Assembly (NCBI GenBank): GCA_024695605.1 | Contig: JAILHW010000040.1 | Span: forward strand, 1 to 52,879 | DNA: 52,879 nucleotides | Reading direction: 5' to 3' | Source of the DNA: Lachnospiraceae bacterium | GTDB taxonomy: Bacteria > Bacillota > Clostridia > Lachnospirales > Lachnospiraceae | Shown here: positions 32,004 to 41,340 of the stretch, in pieces | Layout of the letters: the number at the start of each line of letters is the position of its first letter | Position numbering within the stretch: position 1 is the first letter of the stretch | Position numbers and translations under genes: made by a program | Notes under the pieces: generated by a model | The model's input: only the letters and a program-made list of their open reading frames with translations | Told to the model about the DNA's origin: nothing | Databases searched by the model: none

Positions 32004-32618
32004 ATGAATAAGGAAGAATTCCTGACGCAGCTTGGAGACAGGCTTTCGGGTCTGCCCCGGGAAGCGGTCGAAGACAGGCTTTCGTATTACGCAGAGCTTG
32101 TGGATCACAGGATGGAGGGCGGAATGACGGAAGCCGAGGCGGTTGCCTCCATCGGATCTTTGAATGAAACCGTGGGACAGATCATGCATGAGATCCCTCT
32201 GACAAAGCTGATGAAGCGGACAATGGATCCAAAGCGGGAGACAAAGGTCTGGAAGGTGGTGCTGATCCTTCTGACACTTCCCATATGGCTTCCGCTTCTG
32301 ATTTCGCTTTTTGCCATCGTTCTTTCCATCGGGATCACATTCTGGGCATTGGTGGTTGCGTTCTTTTTTGTCGGGATCGGGATCGCCGCCGTAGCAGTGT
32401 TTGGCCTGTTTGTCGCCATTGGATATGTCATTTCGGGAAAGGCCGTGGGTGGTTTGTTTTTTGTCGGGATCGCCCTGATCCTGGTTGGTCTTTCCATCGT
32501 GATTTTTTTACTGAGCATCGGACTTGCCAGGGGACTTGCGTGGCTTACGGCAAAGACAGCCCTGTTTGTCAAATCATTGTTTGTCAGGCAGGAGAAGGAA
32601 AGTGAGGTGACGGTATGA
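32004..32618 (+). CDS. DUF1700 family membrane protein
   Basis: MNKEEFLTQLGDRLSGLPREAVEDRLSYYAELVDHRMEGGMTEAEAVASIGSLNETVGQI domain, then hydrophobic helices. Confidence 0.9.
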   Translation: MNKEEFLTQLGDRLSGLPREAVEDRLSYYAELVDHRMEGGMTEAEAVASIGSLNETVGQIMHEIPLTKLMKRTMDPKRETKVWKVVLILLTLPIWLPLLISLFAIVLSIGITFWALVVAFFFVGIGIAAVAVFGLFVAIGYVISGKAVGGLFFVGIALILVGLSIVIFLLSIGLARGLAWLTAKTALFVKSLFVRQEKESEVTV

Positions 32619-33355
32619 AAAAAGCGATCATAGCTATCGTCACAGCCGCTGCCCTGATCGTATGCGGCACATCGCTTTGCGGCATCTCTTATGCAAAGAT
32701 GGGAAATGATCTGTCAAAGCTTGGGTTTGTGGAAATGGAGAAGGATGAAGTGAAGATCGAGCAGGAATTCCAAGAGGTCACGATCCGGTCGGATATCGCA
32801 GCTGTCACGATCCAAAGCACGGATCAGACATATTGCAGCGTAGAATGTTATCAGGACAAAAAGGCGCCCTTTGATGTCAGAGTGGAAAATGGGGCACTGG
32901 TGATCGATTCCAAAACAAGAGAGGATCTGACCTGGTATGAAAGGGCCAGCGTTTTTGCAAGCACGCCAAAGGTGATCATCTCTCTGCCAAAAAAGGACTA
33001 TGGGACCCTTTTGGCAAAGATGGATACCGGCAATCTGAAAATAGAGGGACCGCTAACCTTTGAAAGCATGGATCTTACCATGGATACCGGGGATGTGCAT
33101 CTTTCCCGGACGATCACTTCTAAAGAGCTGCATGTCAAAATGGATACCGGCAATTTTACCTTTGAGGATTGTGATGCCGGATCTGTTTCGGCAGAGCTTG
33201 ATACGGGCAATATAGAAGGAAGCTTTTTAAGCCCAAAGGCCATAGAGGCAAAGTCGGACACCGGCAGTGTCCATGTTCCAAAGCAGACAGAGGGGGGAGC
33301 CTGCAGACTGAAAACCGATACGGGGAATATCCGTATTACCATTGCAGAATCATAA
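32615..33355 (+). CDS. DUF4097 family beta-strand-repeat envelope protein
   Basis: Signal-anchor, then repeated MDTGNLKIEG/MDTGDVHLS/MDTGNFTFED/LDTGNIEGSF/SDTGSVHVP/TDTGNIRIT. Confidence 0.88.
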   Translation: MKKAIIAIVTAAALIVCGTSLCGISYAKMGNDLSKLGFVEMEKDEVKIEQEFQEVTIRSDIAAVTIQSTDQTYCSVECYQDKKAPFDVRVENGALVIDSKTREDLTWYERASVFASTPKVIISLPKKDYGTLLAKMDTGNLKIEGPLTFESMDLTMDTGDVHLSRTITSKELHVKMDTGNFTFEDCDAGSVSAELDTGNIEGSFLSPKAIEAKSDTGSVHVPKQTEGGACRLKTDTGNIRITIAES

Positions 33356-33367
33356 GGAGTTGTTCTC

Positions 33368-35077
33368 TTGTCAGCGATCATTTACGGCATTATTGCATTT
33401 ATTTCCCTGATCTGTACGGGGATCTACTTTTACATATGGGTGAAGCATTTTGATGTGAATTTTACCGTGATCTTTATCCTGGTGCCCATTGCGGCTATAG
33501 GATATTATCTGCAGGAAACATCAACTACGCAGGATGGGATCATAAAGGGAATTCAGGTATGCTACATCGGCGGCAGTTATCTGGAGCTGTTCATTGTGCT
33601 GTGTATTTTTAACCTGTGCGGGATCGAGATCAAACGGTGGCTTCGGACGGCACTGTTCTGTGTCTGTACAATGGTCTTTGTTTCGACACTGACCATTGGC
33701 TATACGGACATCTTCTATAAGAGCATGCAGTTTAAAATGGTCGGCAATTATGGGGTACTGACCAGAGAGTACGGGTTCATGCATACCGTCTTTTATGTGG
33801 TGGTCGCTGTGCTCTTTTTATCCGGTATCATTGCGATCCTGTATTCCTATCTGAAGAAAAAGCAGGTTCCGAGGATCGTGCTTTTGCTACTTCTCATACC
33901 GGATGTGATCTGTATGCTGGGATACTTTGTGGGACGAAGACTCCTCGGAGGCATCGATCCCGTTCCCCTGGGTTATGTGATCGCCCAGATCATGTTTTTG
34001 CTTTTGGCCTACAGGATGAGTCTTTACAATGTCAGTGATACGGTGATCGAATCCATGATCCATGAAACCCAGCTGGGATATATTTCCTTTGACTTTAATT
34101 ACCGGTATCTGGGCAGTGATGAGATCGGGAAAAGGATCGTTCCGGAGATTGCCGATCTGGCGGTGGACGAGGTCTTTGGCTATAAGCCCAGTGAAAGAAG
34201 GATCCGGCATTTTCTGGATGATTTCAAAAACGATCCGACGAAAAATCTGTTTACCTACATTGTGGCCGATCCGGACGGTGATCACGATAAGAACCGGATC
34301 TTTAACGCAACGGTCAATTACCTGCATGACGGACGGAAGCGGCGCGGCTATATCGTGACCTTTATGGATGATACGGCAAACCGCAAATACATTCAGCTTC
34401 TGGATACCTATAATGAAAACCTCCAGCAGGAGGTGGAGCAAAAGACGCAGTCCATCTTAGAGATGCATGATAACCTGATCATGAGTCTGGCGATCATGGT
34501 AGAAAGCCGTGACAATTCCACAGGCGGTCATATCAAGCGGACTTCCGAGGGTGTCAGGATCCTGATCGATGAGATCAAAAAGGAGGGAAAGCTGTCCCTT
34601 TCGCAGGAATTTTGCAAGGATGTGATCAAGGCGGCGCCCATGCATGACCTTGGAAAGATCGCGGTAGATGATGCGGTGCTGCGAAAGCCGGGCAAATTTA
34701 CCGATGCGGAATATGAAGAGATGAAAAAGCATGCCGCAGAGGGCGGACGCATCATCTCCGAGATCCTGAAGCAGACCGAGGATGAATCCTTTAAAGAGGT
34801 GGCCCGGAATGTGGCCCACTACCATCATGAGCGGTGGGACGGCTCCGGATATCCGCAGGGACTGGCCGGAGAGCAGATCCCCATTGAGGCCCGGATCATG
34901 GCCATTGCGGATGTGTATGATGCCCTGGTCAGCAAGCGTGTATATAAGGATGCCTTCAGCTTTGAAAAGGCCAACGCCATCATCATGGAAGGCATGGGAA
35001 CCCAGTTTGATCCGAGTCTGAAGCAGGTCTATGAAGCGGCAAGGCCGCGGCTGGAGGAATACTATCAAAATCAGTGA
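33368..35077 (+). CDS. Multi-TM sensor with HD-GYP (c-di-GMP phosphodiesterase-type) output domain
   Basis: Seven or so TM segments, PAS-like middle region, MVESRDNSTGGHIKRT, APMHDLGKIAVDDAVLRKPGKFTDAEYEEMKKHAAEG and HHERWDGSGYPQGLAGEQIPIEARIMAIADVYDAL. TTG start. Confidence 0.93.
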   Translation: MSAIIYGIIAFISLICTGIYFYIWVKHFDVNFTVIFILVPIAAIGYYLQETSTTQDGIIKGIQVCYIGGSYLELFIVLCIFNLCGIEIKRWLRTALFCVCTMVFVSTLTIGYTDIFYKSMQFKMVGNYGVLTREYGFMHTVFYVVVAVLFLSGIIAILYSYLKKKQVPRIVLLLLLIPDVICMLGYFVGRRLLGGIDPVPLGYVIAQIMFLLLAYRMSLYNVSDTVIESMIHETQLGYISFDFNYRYLGSDEIGKRIVPEIADLAVDEVFGYKPSERRIRHFLDDFKNDPTKNLFTYIVADPDGDHDKNRIFNATVNYLHDGRKRRGYIVTFMDDTANRKYIQLLDTYNENLQQEVEQKTQSILEMHDNLIMSLAIMVESRDNSTGGHIKRTSEGVRILIDEIKKEGKLSLSQEFCKDVIKAAPMHDLGKIAVDDAVLRKPGKFTDAEYEEMKKHAAEGGRIISEILKQTEDESFKEVARNVAHYHHERWDGSGYPQGLAGEQIPIEARIMAIADVYDALVSKRVYKDAFSFEKANAIIMEGMGTQFDPSLKQVYEAARPRLEEYYQNQ

Positions 35078-35096
35078 TCCGTGCATACAGAAGTGT

Positions 35097-35127
35097 AAAA
35101 AGATCCCCTTTCGGGGATCTTTTTTTG
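35097..35127 (+). terminator. Intrinsic terminator after the HD-GYP gene
   Basis: aaaaagatcccc-tttc-ggggatcttttttt. Confidence 0.93.
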
Positions 35128-35188
35128 CATAATAAGGCCGTCAAATGCCCATATGGAGGGAAAACCTAAGAAAAATTCAAAAAAGTTA

Positions 35189-35217
35189 TTGACAGAGAAC
35201 AGGGGCGGTGTTATATT
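35189..35217 (+). promoter_or_regulatory. sigma-A promoter for the padR operon
   Basis: TTGACA (35189-35194), 17-bp spacer, TATATT (35212-35217). Confidence 0.8.
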
Positions 35218-35221
35218 TACT

Positions 35222-35295
35222 ACGACAGACATAGTACGACAGTCGGTGCAACGATAGACAAAGCAACGACAGTCGAGGCAATGACAGACGTAGTA
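35222..35295 (+). repeat. Five direct repeats (14-15 bp) in the padR 5' leader
   Basis: acgacagacatagt / acgacagtcggtgca / acgatagacaaagca / acgacagtcgaggca / atgacagacgtagta. Confidence 0.85.
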
Positions 35296-35336
35296 AGAAA
35301 ACTCGCAAGCAGAAACATGCAGAAGGGAGAGAGCCT

Positions 35337-35738
35337 ATGGGAACGGAATCATCCACCATCAGCTCGGACGTGATCCGGGGCTACAATGATACCATGATCC
35401 TGTACATCCTGCAGAAGGCACCGTCCTACGGCTACGAGATATCCAAGCAGATCCGGCTGTTGACAGAGGAAAAATACATCATCAAGGAAACAACGCTGTA
35501 CTCTGCCTTTACCAGAATGGAGAAGAACGGATACATCGAGTCCTACGAGGAGACGGCGGCTGCGGGCAGCGGGAAAAAGAGAACGTATTACAGGATCACC
35601 GAAGCCGGTATACGCTTCTATGAGGAGAAATGCAGAGAGTGGACGCTGACCAAGGAAGTGGTAGAGCACTTTATGCCAGAGGGGAACGATCCGGGCGGCG
35701 GATCGGAAGTGATTTTGCTGGGGATGAAGGAAGATTAA
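35337..35738 (+). CDS. PadR family transcriptional regulator
   Basis: MILYILQKAPSYGYEISKQI...KETTLYSAFTRMEKNGYIESYEE...RTYYRITEAG winged-helix motif. Confidence 0.93.
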   Translation: MGTESSTISSDVIRGYNDTMILYILQKAPSYGYEISKQIRLLTEEKYIIKETTLYSAFTRMEKNGYIESYEETAAAGSGKKRTYYRITEAGIRFYEEKCREWTLTKEVVEHFMPEGNDPGGGSEVILLGMKED

Positions 35739-35774
35739 TCAGTTGGGTCTTTGAAAAGGCATAGGAGGAGTAAA

Positions 35775-36782
35775 ATGGAGACGATCAAAAATTATTTGGA
35801 AAATATGTTTGCCAATCTTCCCAATTCGGCAGAGGTAAAGCGTGCTAAGAAAGAGCTTCTGCAGATGATGGAGGATAAATACAATGAGCTGATTTCCGAA
35901 GGAAAGAGCGAGAATGAAGCAGTTGGCTGCGTGATCTCGGAGTTCGGAAATCTGGATGAGCTGGCAGATGAGCTGGGGCTGGAAGAGGAAGTCAAGATCG
36001 AGAAGGCACAGCTTGAGGAAAGCCCCCGCCACATGGTTTCCTTAGAGGAAGCCAAGGATTACCTTCGGGATATGGGAAAGACGGCTTTCGGCGTGGCACT
36101 TGGCGTAGCCCTTTGCATCTTAAGCGTAAGCTGGCCGGTGATGATCTCTTCCATCGGATTTTTACCGGATGGTCTGGGCGTTCTGTTCATGTTTGCCACC
36201 ATCGCATTTGCAGTCGGACTCTTCGTAGTCTGCGGCAATATTGACAGCCGCTGGAAATACTTAAAGAAGGAGCTTTGCTCCATCGATTATTCCACGGCCA
36301 CCTTTGTTCATCAGGAAAAGGAACGCTTCCATGCAAGCTACGTGGTACAGCTGACCGTGGGCATCGTGCTCTGTGCAGTCTGCTGGCTTCCGGTAGCGGT
36401 CCTTGACGGGATCAATCCTTTGGGACTGACCAGCCTCGGGAAATTTTTGGAAACCATAGGCGTTGTCTTTCTGTTTGTGATCTGCGCCATCGGCGTATTC
36501 ATGATCGTACACGCAGGCAACATCAATTCTTCCTTTGAGCTTCTGTTAAAGCTCAATGACCGGCAGACCGTAGCCGGCAACTTTGTACCGGAGGACTTTG
36601 AGCGGTACGCAAATCCGGTATCCGACGGCTTTATGCAGGTTTACTGGCCGACCGTCCGCGCCTTTTATCTGATCTGGAGCTTTTTGACCTTTGCCTGGCA
36701 TAAGACCTGGATCATCTGGCCCATCGCTGCGGCGGTTCATGCGGTATTAAAGAGCATCTTGAAAAAGGACGAGGAGCTGTAA
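35775..36782 (+). CDS. Membrane protein with DUF1700-like / permease-prefix N-terminal domain
   Basis: METIKNYLENMFANLPNSAEVKRAKKELLQMMEDKYNELISEGKSENEAVGCVISEFGNLDELA, then several TM segments; GGAGGAG RBS before ATG 35775. Confidence 0.85.
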   Translation: METIKNYLENMFANLPNSAEVKRAKKELLQMMEDKYNELISEGKSENEAVGCVISEFGNLDELADELGLEEEVKIEKAQLEESPRHMVSLEEAKDYLRDMGKTAFGVALGVALCILSVSWPVMISSIGFLPDGLGVLFMFATIAFAVGLFVVCGNIDSRWKYLKKELCSIDYSTATFVHQEKERFHASYVVQLTVGIVLCAVCWLPVAVLDGINPLGLTSLGKFLETIGVVFLFVICAIGVFMIVHAGNINSSFELLLKLNDRQTVAGNFVPEDFERYANPVSDGFMQVYWPTVRAFYLIWSFLTFAWHKTWIIWPIAAAVHAVLKSILKKDEEL

Positions 36783-36806
36783 AGGATCAGACAGGAGGAT
36801 AAGCAT

Positions 36807-37661
36807 ATGACAGACGAAAAGAAATTTACGGGTTGGAAAAAAACATATATCGGTCTTTTGAATGCGGCAACGGTGATCTGCATCATCTTGGGACTGATGA
36901 TCCACGTAGGCGGATGGATCGGAGACGATCTGGTCAAAGGATTTATGGGGATCGGAAGGACAGTCTCCTCCGGGGAGCGCAGTACAACCTCCAGAGAGCA
37001 GGCGCTTGGCAGCTTTGATAAGGTTGAGGGCACGGTAGCCATCGGAAATGTGGTATTTGCTTATGGTGATGAATACAATGTTTCCTATGAAAACTACCCG
37101 GAGGCGGAAACACCGAGCCTGAAGCTTTCCGGTTCTACCTTAAAGATCGAGCAAAAGGCCTCCAATCGCTGGGGCATGAACGATATCAAAAACCGTTTCT
37201 CCGGTGCTAAGGTATGCATCACCGTACCCAAGGGAACAGCCGTTGAGGTGGATCTGAATCTGAACATGGGCGCTGTGGAAGCAGAGGATATGACCCTTGG
37301 AAAGGTGAAGCTCGATGCGGATATGGGTGCCATTACCATGAAGAACGTCACTGCCAGAAAGCTGGATCTGAATGCGGATATGGGTGCCATCACTCTGGAA
37401 CAGACAACCTTTGAGGACGGCAATATGAAGGCAGCCATGGGCGGCATCACCTTAGAGGATGTGACCTTTGATGACTGCGAGCTGAAGGCCGATATGGGCG
37501 GCATCAGCGTGACCGGATCCTTCAGTGATCTGGAAGCGGACTGCGATATGGGCGGCATCGACGTACAGTATGACAATGCTGACTGCGAGCTGGATCTGAA
37601 TGCCGATATGGGCGGTATCACCGTCAACGGAGAAAGCGTGGGAAGAAAGTACCACAGGTAA
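36807..37661 (+). CDS. DUF4097 family beta-strand-repeat protein
   Basis: One TM segment, then NMGAVEAEDM/DMGAITMKNV/DMGAITLEQT/AMGGITLEDV/DMGGISVTGS/DMGGIDVQYD/DMGGITVNGE repeats. Confidence 0.88.
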   Translation: MTDEKKFTGWKKTYIGLLNAATVICIILGLMIHVGGWIGDDLVKGFMGIGRTVSSGERSTTSREQALGSFDKVEGTVAIGNVVFAYGDEYNVSYENYPEAETPSLKLSGSTLKIEQKASNRWGMNDIKNRFSGAKVCITVPKGTAVEVDLNLNMGAVEAEDMTLGKVKLDADMGAITMKNVTARKLDLNADMGAITLEQTTFEDGNMKAAMGGITLEDVTFDDCELKADMGGISVTGSFSDLEADCDMGGIDVQYDNADCELDLNADMGGITVNGESVGRKYHR

Positions 37662-37700
37662 ACTGCTCCTATGTGATCTTTCATAAGATCCATATTCATG

Positions 37701-37736
37701 AATCCCTCCTGCCGGGTGCAGGAGGGGTTCTTTTTT
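37701..37736 (+). terminator. Intrinsic terminator of the padR-DUF1700-DUF4097 operon
   Basis: aatccctcctgc-cggg-tgcaggaggggttcttttttg. Confidence 0.88.
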
Positions 37737-37749
37737 GCTTTTTCGGACA

Positions 37750-37796
37750 CAAAAAAAGCACCGTCCCCATGGCCTAACATCCACAAAAACAGTGCT
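37750..37796 (-). terminator. Probable terminator of tRNA-Lys
   Basis: Minus strand agcactg...cggtgctttttttg stem followed by a T-run. Confidence 0.6.
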
Positions 37797-37799
37797 TCG

Positions 37800-37872
37800 T
37801 GCGCGATCAGGGGCTCGAACCCTGGACACCCTGATTAAGAGTCAGGTGCTCTACCAACTGAGCTAATCGCGC
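37800..37872 (-). tRNA. tRNA-Lys (anticodon CUU)
   Basis: Minus strand gcgcgattagctcagttggtagagcacctgactcttaatcagggtgtccagggttcgagcccctgatcgcgca: acceptor GCGCGAT/ATCGCGC, anticodon loop CTCTTAA, T-loop TTCGAGC. Confidence 0.96.
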
Positions 37873-38079
37873 TTTTTTACGTGCTTTCACAGCGCAAATG
37901 TTATTATAGTATAGGAGTTTGGAATTTGCAAGTATTTTTTTTATTTTTCTTGAAATTTTCTTGAAACGCCTCCCTGAAATCTTTCCCGAAAATTCCCCAA
38001 CACTCTGTTAAAATGCCACCTGTTGTGATATACTAAAACGGAATATGAACAGATATTCTCTGAATATGGAGACAGGCTT

Positions 38080-39987
38080 GTGAATAAAAACAAGAAGAGA
38101 TTTAAATTGAACAGGTCTTCCGTATTGATCCTGACAGTGTGTGTTCTGCTGTTTCTGGTAATGGGACTGATCACGTATATCAAGGTCAGTGAGCTGATGC
38201 TCGATCAGAGCAAGCAAAGCGGTATGAATCTGGCGCGGACCATTGCAGCCGAGATCGACGGTGATCGGATGAACGAGGTGCGCTCGGAATCGGATCCCGG
38301 ATATTCCGTGATCCTGAGCATCATGAGCAAATACCGGTACTATACCTATGTCAAATACATCTATACGATGCGGCTGGAGGATAAGGCCAATCTGTCCTTT
38401 GTGGTGGACGGGGATCCGGAGGATCCGGCAAAATGCGGGGAGGCCTATACGCTTACGGATGATATGCTTCCGGCTTTTTCCGGGGAGGTCTGCAGTGATA
38501 CGCAGGTCAGCACGGATGCCTGGGGAAGCTATTACAGTGCCTATGCGCCTGTCTTTTGTGCTGACGGATCGGTGGCCGGTATTGTGGGCGTGGATATCGA
38601 TGTCAATTATATCAATTCCTATCTGAACAAGCTGATGCTGGCGCTGGCGACGATCTGTATCTTCTTTGCCGTGATCACTGTGGGCCTGTATATGCTCTTT
38701 TCCATCGAGCTGACGGGCAAGGATGTGCTGACAGGACTTTATACCTATGAAACTCTGGTCAAAAAGGGCAACAGTCTGAAAAAGCACGGCGAGCTGGTGG
38801 GCCGTACGGCGGTTTTGGTCAATATCAAGGGCTTTAAGTATATCAACAGACAATACGGCTATGATTATGGAAATGAGCTTTTAAAATCTCTGGCAAAGTT
38901 TTTGCGGGAGGGTCTGATCCAGGGAGAGATGATCGCCAGAACGGGAAATGACAATTTCTGCATCCTGGTGATGAACGAGCGCTCCGCTGCCTATATCGCA
39001 AGGCTCAAGCAGACCAATCCCACCTCCATTGATGCCGCTATGCCGGACGGACTTCCCGCCCCGGTGCGGTGCGGTGTTTATACCATCAAGGAGGATGATA
39101 CCATGGAGCAGGTCATGGGGATCTGCACCGTAGTCATGAATGTGGCCAGGAACCGGAAAAAAGAGGATATCGTTTATTACAACCGGGAAATCTACGAAAA
39201 TATCTTAGAGGAGGGAGATCTTTTATCCTCCTATAAACAGGCCATCCGGAACGGAGAGTTCAAGGTCTTTTACCAGCCCAAGGTGGATATCGCCACCAAT
39301 ACCCTTTGCGGTGCCGAGGCTCTGGTGCGCTGGCAGAAGGAGGACCGGTTCATCTCTCCGGGACAGTTCATTCCGCTTCTGGAAAACGAAGGGCTGATCA
39401 CGGAGCTGGATTTTTATGTGTTTGAAACCGTCTGCAATGACATCCGGCTTTGGAAAAATCAGGGGATCACGCCGGTTCCCATCTCTTCGAACTTTTCCAA
39501 GCTCCATCTGAGCAATCCGGATTTTGCCGAAAAGATCGTAAAGACGGCTGACAAGTGGCAGACAGAGCACAGATACCTGGCGGTGGAAATGACGGAATCC
39601 TCCGGGTATTCGGATATGGAGGCGCTGACCACCTTCGTGGAGCAGATGAACAAGACCGGGATCCGGGTCAATATGGATGATTTCGGAACGGGCTATTCGT
39701 CCCTTTCCCTTCTCGGGGATGTGGATATGGATACCATTAAGATCGACAAATCCTTCGTGGATCGGATCTTCGGAGAACGGGAAAGCGGCTCGAAGCTGGT
39801 ATCAAGCGTGATCCGTCTGATCCATGATATGGACCGTGAGGTCATCTGTGAGGGTGTGGAGACCATAGAGCAGGTGAACTTTTTAAAGAAAACAGACTGT
39901 AAGCTGGTACAGGGCTATTATTTTGACAAGCCCCTGGAGCACAGCGTATTTACCGAGAGGCTCAAGCATCCGGCATATGAAAGGTAG
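38080..39987 (+). CDS. Membrane sensor with degenerate GGDEF and intact-looking EAL domain
   Basis: N-terminal TM plus Cache-like extracytoplasmic domain, TM, TGNDN in place of GGDEF, then GAEALVRWQ, MDDFGTGYSSLSLL, IKIDKSFVD, CEGVET. GTG start. Confidence 0.92.
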   Translation: MNKNKKRFKLNRSSVLILTVCVLLFLVMGLITYIKVSELMLDQSKQSGMNLARTIAAEIDGDRMNEVRSESDPGYSVILSIMSKYRYYTYVKYIYTMRLEDKANLSFVVDGDPEDPAKCGEAYTLTDDMLPAFSGEVCSDTQVSTDAWGSYYSAYAPVFCADGSVAGIVGVDIDVNYINSYLNKLMLALATICIFFAVITVGLYMLFSIELTGKDVLTGLYTYETLVKKGNSLKKHGELVGRTAVLVNIKGFKYINRQYGYDYGNELLKSLAKFLREGLIQGEMIARTGNDNFCILVMNERSAAYIARLKQTNPTSIDAAMPDGLPAPVRCGVYTIKEDDTMEQVMGICTVVMNVARNRKKEDIVYYNREIYENILEEGDLLSSYKQAIRNGEFKVFYQPKVDIATNTLCGAEALVRWQKEDRFISPGQFIPLLENEGLITELDFYVFETVCNDIRLWKNQGITPVPISSNFSKLHLSNPDFAEKIVKTADKWQTEHRYLAVEMTESSGYSDMEALTTFVEQMNKTGIRVNMDDFGTGYSSLSLLGDVDMDTIKIDKSFVDRIFGERESGSKLVSSVIRLIHDMDREVICEGVETIEQVNFLKKTDCKLVQGYYFDKPLEHSVFTERLKHPAYER

Positions 39988-39991
39988 TGAC

Positions 39992-40453
39992 ATGATTTAT
40001 TTTCAGGAACTGGTAAACAACAGGATCATCACCACGGCTGTTTTAGCCTGGTGCTGTGCACAGGTGTTAAAGACCATCACCCATCTGATCGTCAACAAGA
40101 AATTTGTCTGGGAACGTCTCCTTGGAGACGGCGGCATGCCCAGTGCCCATTCCGCCACGGTCTGCGGTATGGCGGGCGCCACATTTTTCAGATGCGGAGC
40201 CGCTTCCCCGGAGTTTGGGATCGCATTGATCGTAGCCATCATCGTGATGCATGATGCCTCGGGCGTTCGATTGGAGACCGGAAAACAGGCGGTGCTGTTA
40301 AATAAGATGATGGAATCCTTTATCCGGCTCGGAGATCCTGCGATCAGTGCGGAGGAGAGGCTCAAGGAATTTGTGGGACATACCAAGCTGCAGGTTTTGA
40401 TGGGAGCTCTTTTGGGGATCATCGTTTCGGTACTGATGAACTTGGGTGCATAA
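39992..40453 (+). CDS. Divergent PAP2 family membrane protein
   Basis: LLGDGGMPSAHSATVCGMAGATF and VMHDASGVRLETGKQAVLLN. The track start at 39923 lies inside the upstream gene. Confidence 0.9.
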   Translation: MIYFQELVNNRIITTAVLAWCCAQVLKTITHLIVNKKFVWERLLGDGGMPSAHSATVCGMAGATFFRCGAASPEFGIALIVAIIVMHDASGVRLETGKQAVLLNKMMESFIRLGDPAISAEERLKEFVGHTKLQVLMGALLGIIVSVLMNLGA

Positions 40454-40470
40454 CCGGTAAGGAATAGAAC

Positions 40471-41319
40471 ATGGCATACCTGGCAAACCCTGCCAATACG
40501 GCAGCGGTGTTAAAAAAATATGAGTTTCATTTTCAAAAGCGATACGGACAGAACTTTTTGATCGATCCCCATGTGCTGGATAAGATCATGGACGGTGCCG
40601 AAATCTGCGGCGATGACGTTGTACTTGAGATCGGACCCGGTATCGGGACCATGACGCAGTATCTGGCCGAGCGGGCCAAAAAGGTGATCGCGGTGGAGAT
40701 CGATGATAAGCTGATCCCGGTACTGGCGGATACGCTTTCTTCCTATGATAATGTAACGGTCCTGCATCAGGATATCCTGAAGGTGGATCTTGCAAAGCTG
40801 TCAGAGGAGGAGGCAGGGGGCCGGCCGATGAAGGTTGTGGCAAATCTTCCCTACTATATCACGACGCCCATTCTGATGGCGCTGCTGGAGCAGAGGATTC
40901 CCTTTGAAAGCATTACGGTAATGGTACAAAAAGAGGTGGCCGAACGGATGCAGGCAAGAGAAGGCACCAAGGACTACGGAGCGATCACGCTGGCGATCCG
41001 TTATTTTACCGAGCCAAAGATCATTGCCCAGGTTCCGCCCAACTGCTTTATGCCAAGGCCCAATGTGGGCTCTGCGGTGATCAGGCTGACAAAGCACAAA
41101 ACACCGCCCGTAACTGTCAAAGATGAGGCCAAAATGTTTGCCACCATCCGGGCGTCTTTTAACCAGAGGCGAAAAACCCTGGTCAACGCCCTTGCAGGCG
41201 GAGGCATTGCGGAAAAGGAAAAGACCCTGAAAGCCCTGCAGAGTATGGGACTTTCCGAAACCATCCGGGGAGAGGCGCTGACGGTGGAGCAGTTTGCCAG
41301 ATTATCGGAATTATTATAA
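40471..41319 (+). CDS. rsmA: 16S rRNA dimethyladenosine transferase RsmA/KsgA
   Basis: KRYGQNFLIDPHVLDKI, VLEIGPGIGTMTQYLAERAKKVIAVEID, VANLPYYITTPILMALLE. Confidence 0.96.
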   Translation: MAYLANPANTAAVLKKYEFHFQKRYGQNFLIDPHVLDKIMDGAEICGDDVVLEIGPGIGTMTQYLAERAKKVIAVEIDDKLIPVLADTLSSYDNVTVLHQDILKVDLAKLSEEEAGGRPMKVVANLPYYITTPILMALLEQRIPFESITVMVQKEVAERMQAREGTKDYGAITLAIRYFTEPKIIAQVPPNCFMPRPNVGSAVIRLTKHKTPPVTVKDEAKMFATIRASFNQRRKTLVNALAGGGIAEKEKTLKALQSMGLSETIRGEALTVEQFARLSELL

Positions 41320-41340
41320 GACTTAGGAACAGGTTCGTTT

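Noticed and set aside
35222-35295. Possible CRISPR array
   Set aside because: Units are 14-15 bp, directly abutting and without spacers, and no cas genes are present.
39992-40453. Frameshift/pseudogene at the EAL/PAP2 overlap (track ORF starts at 39923)
   Set aside because: The overlap comes from an over-extended start; ATG at 39992 just downstream of the EAL stop gives a normal protein.
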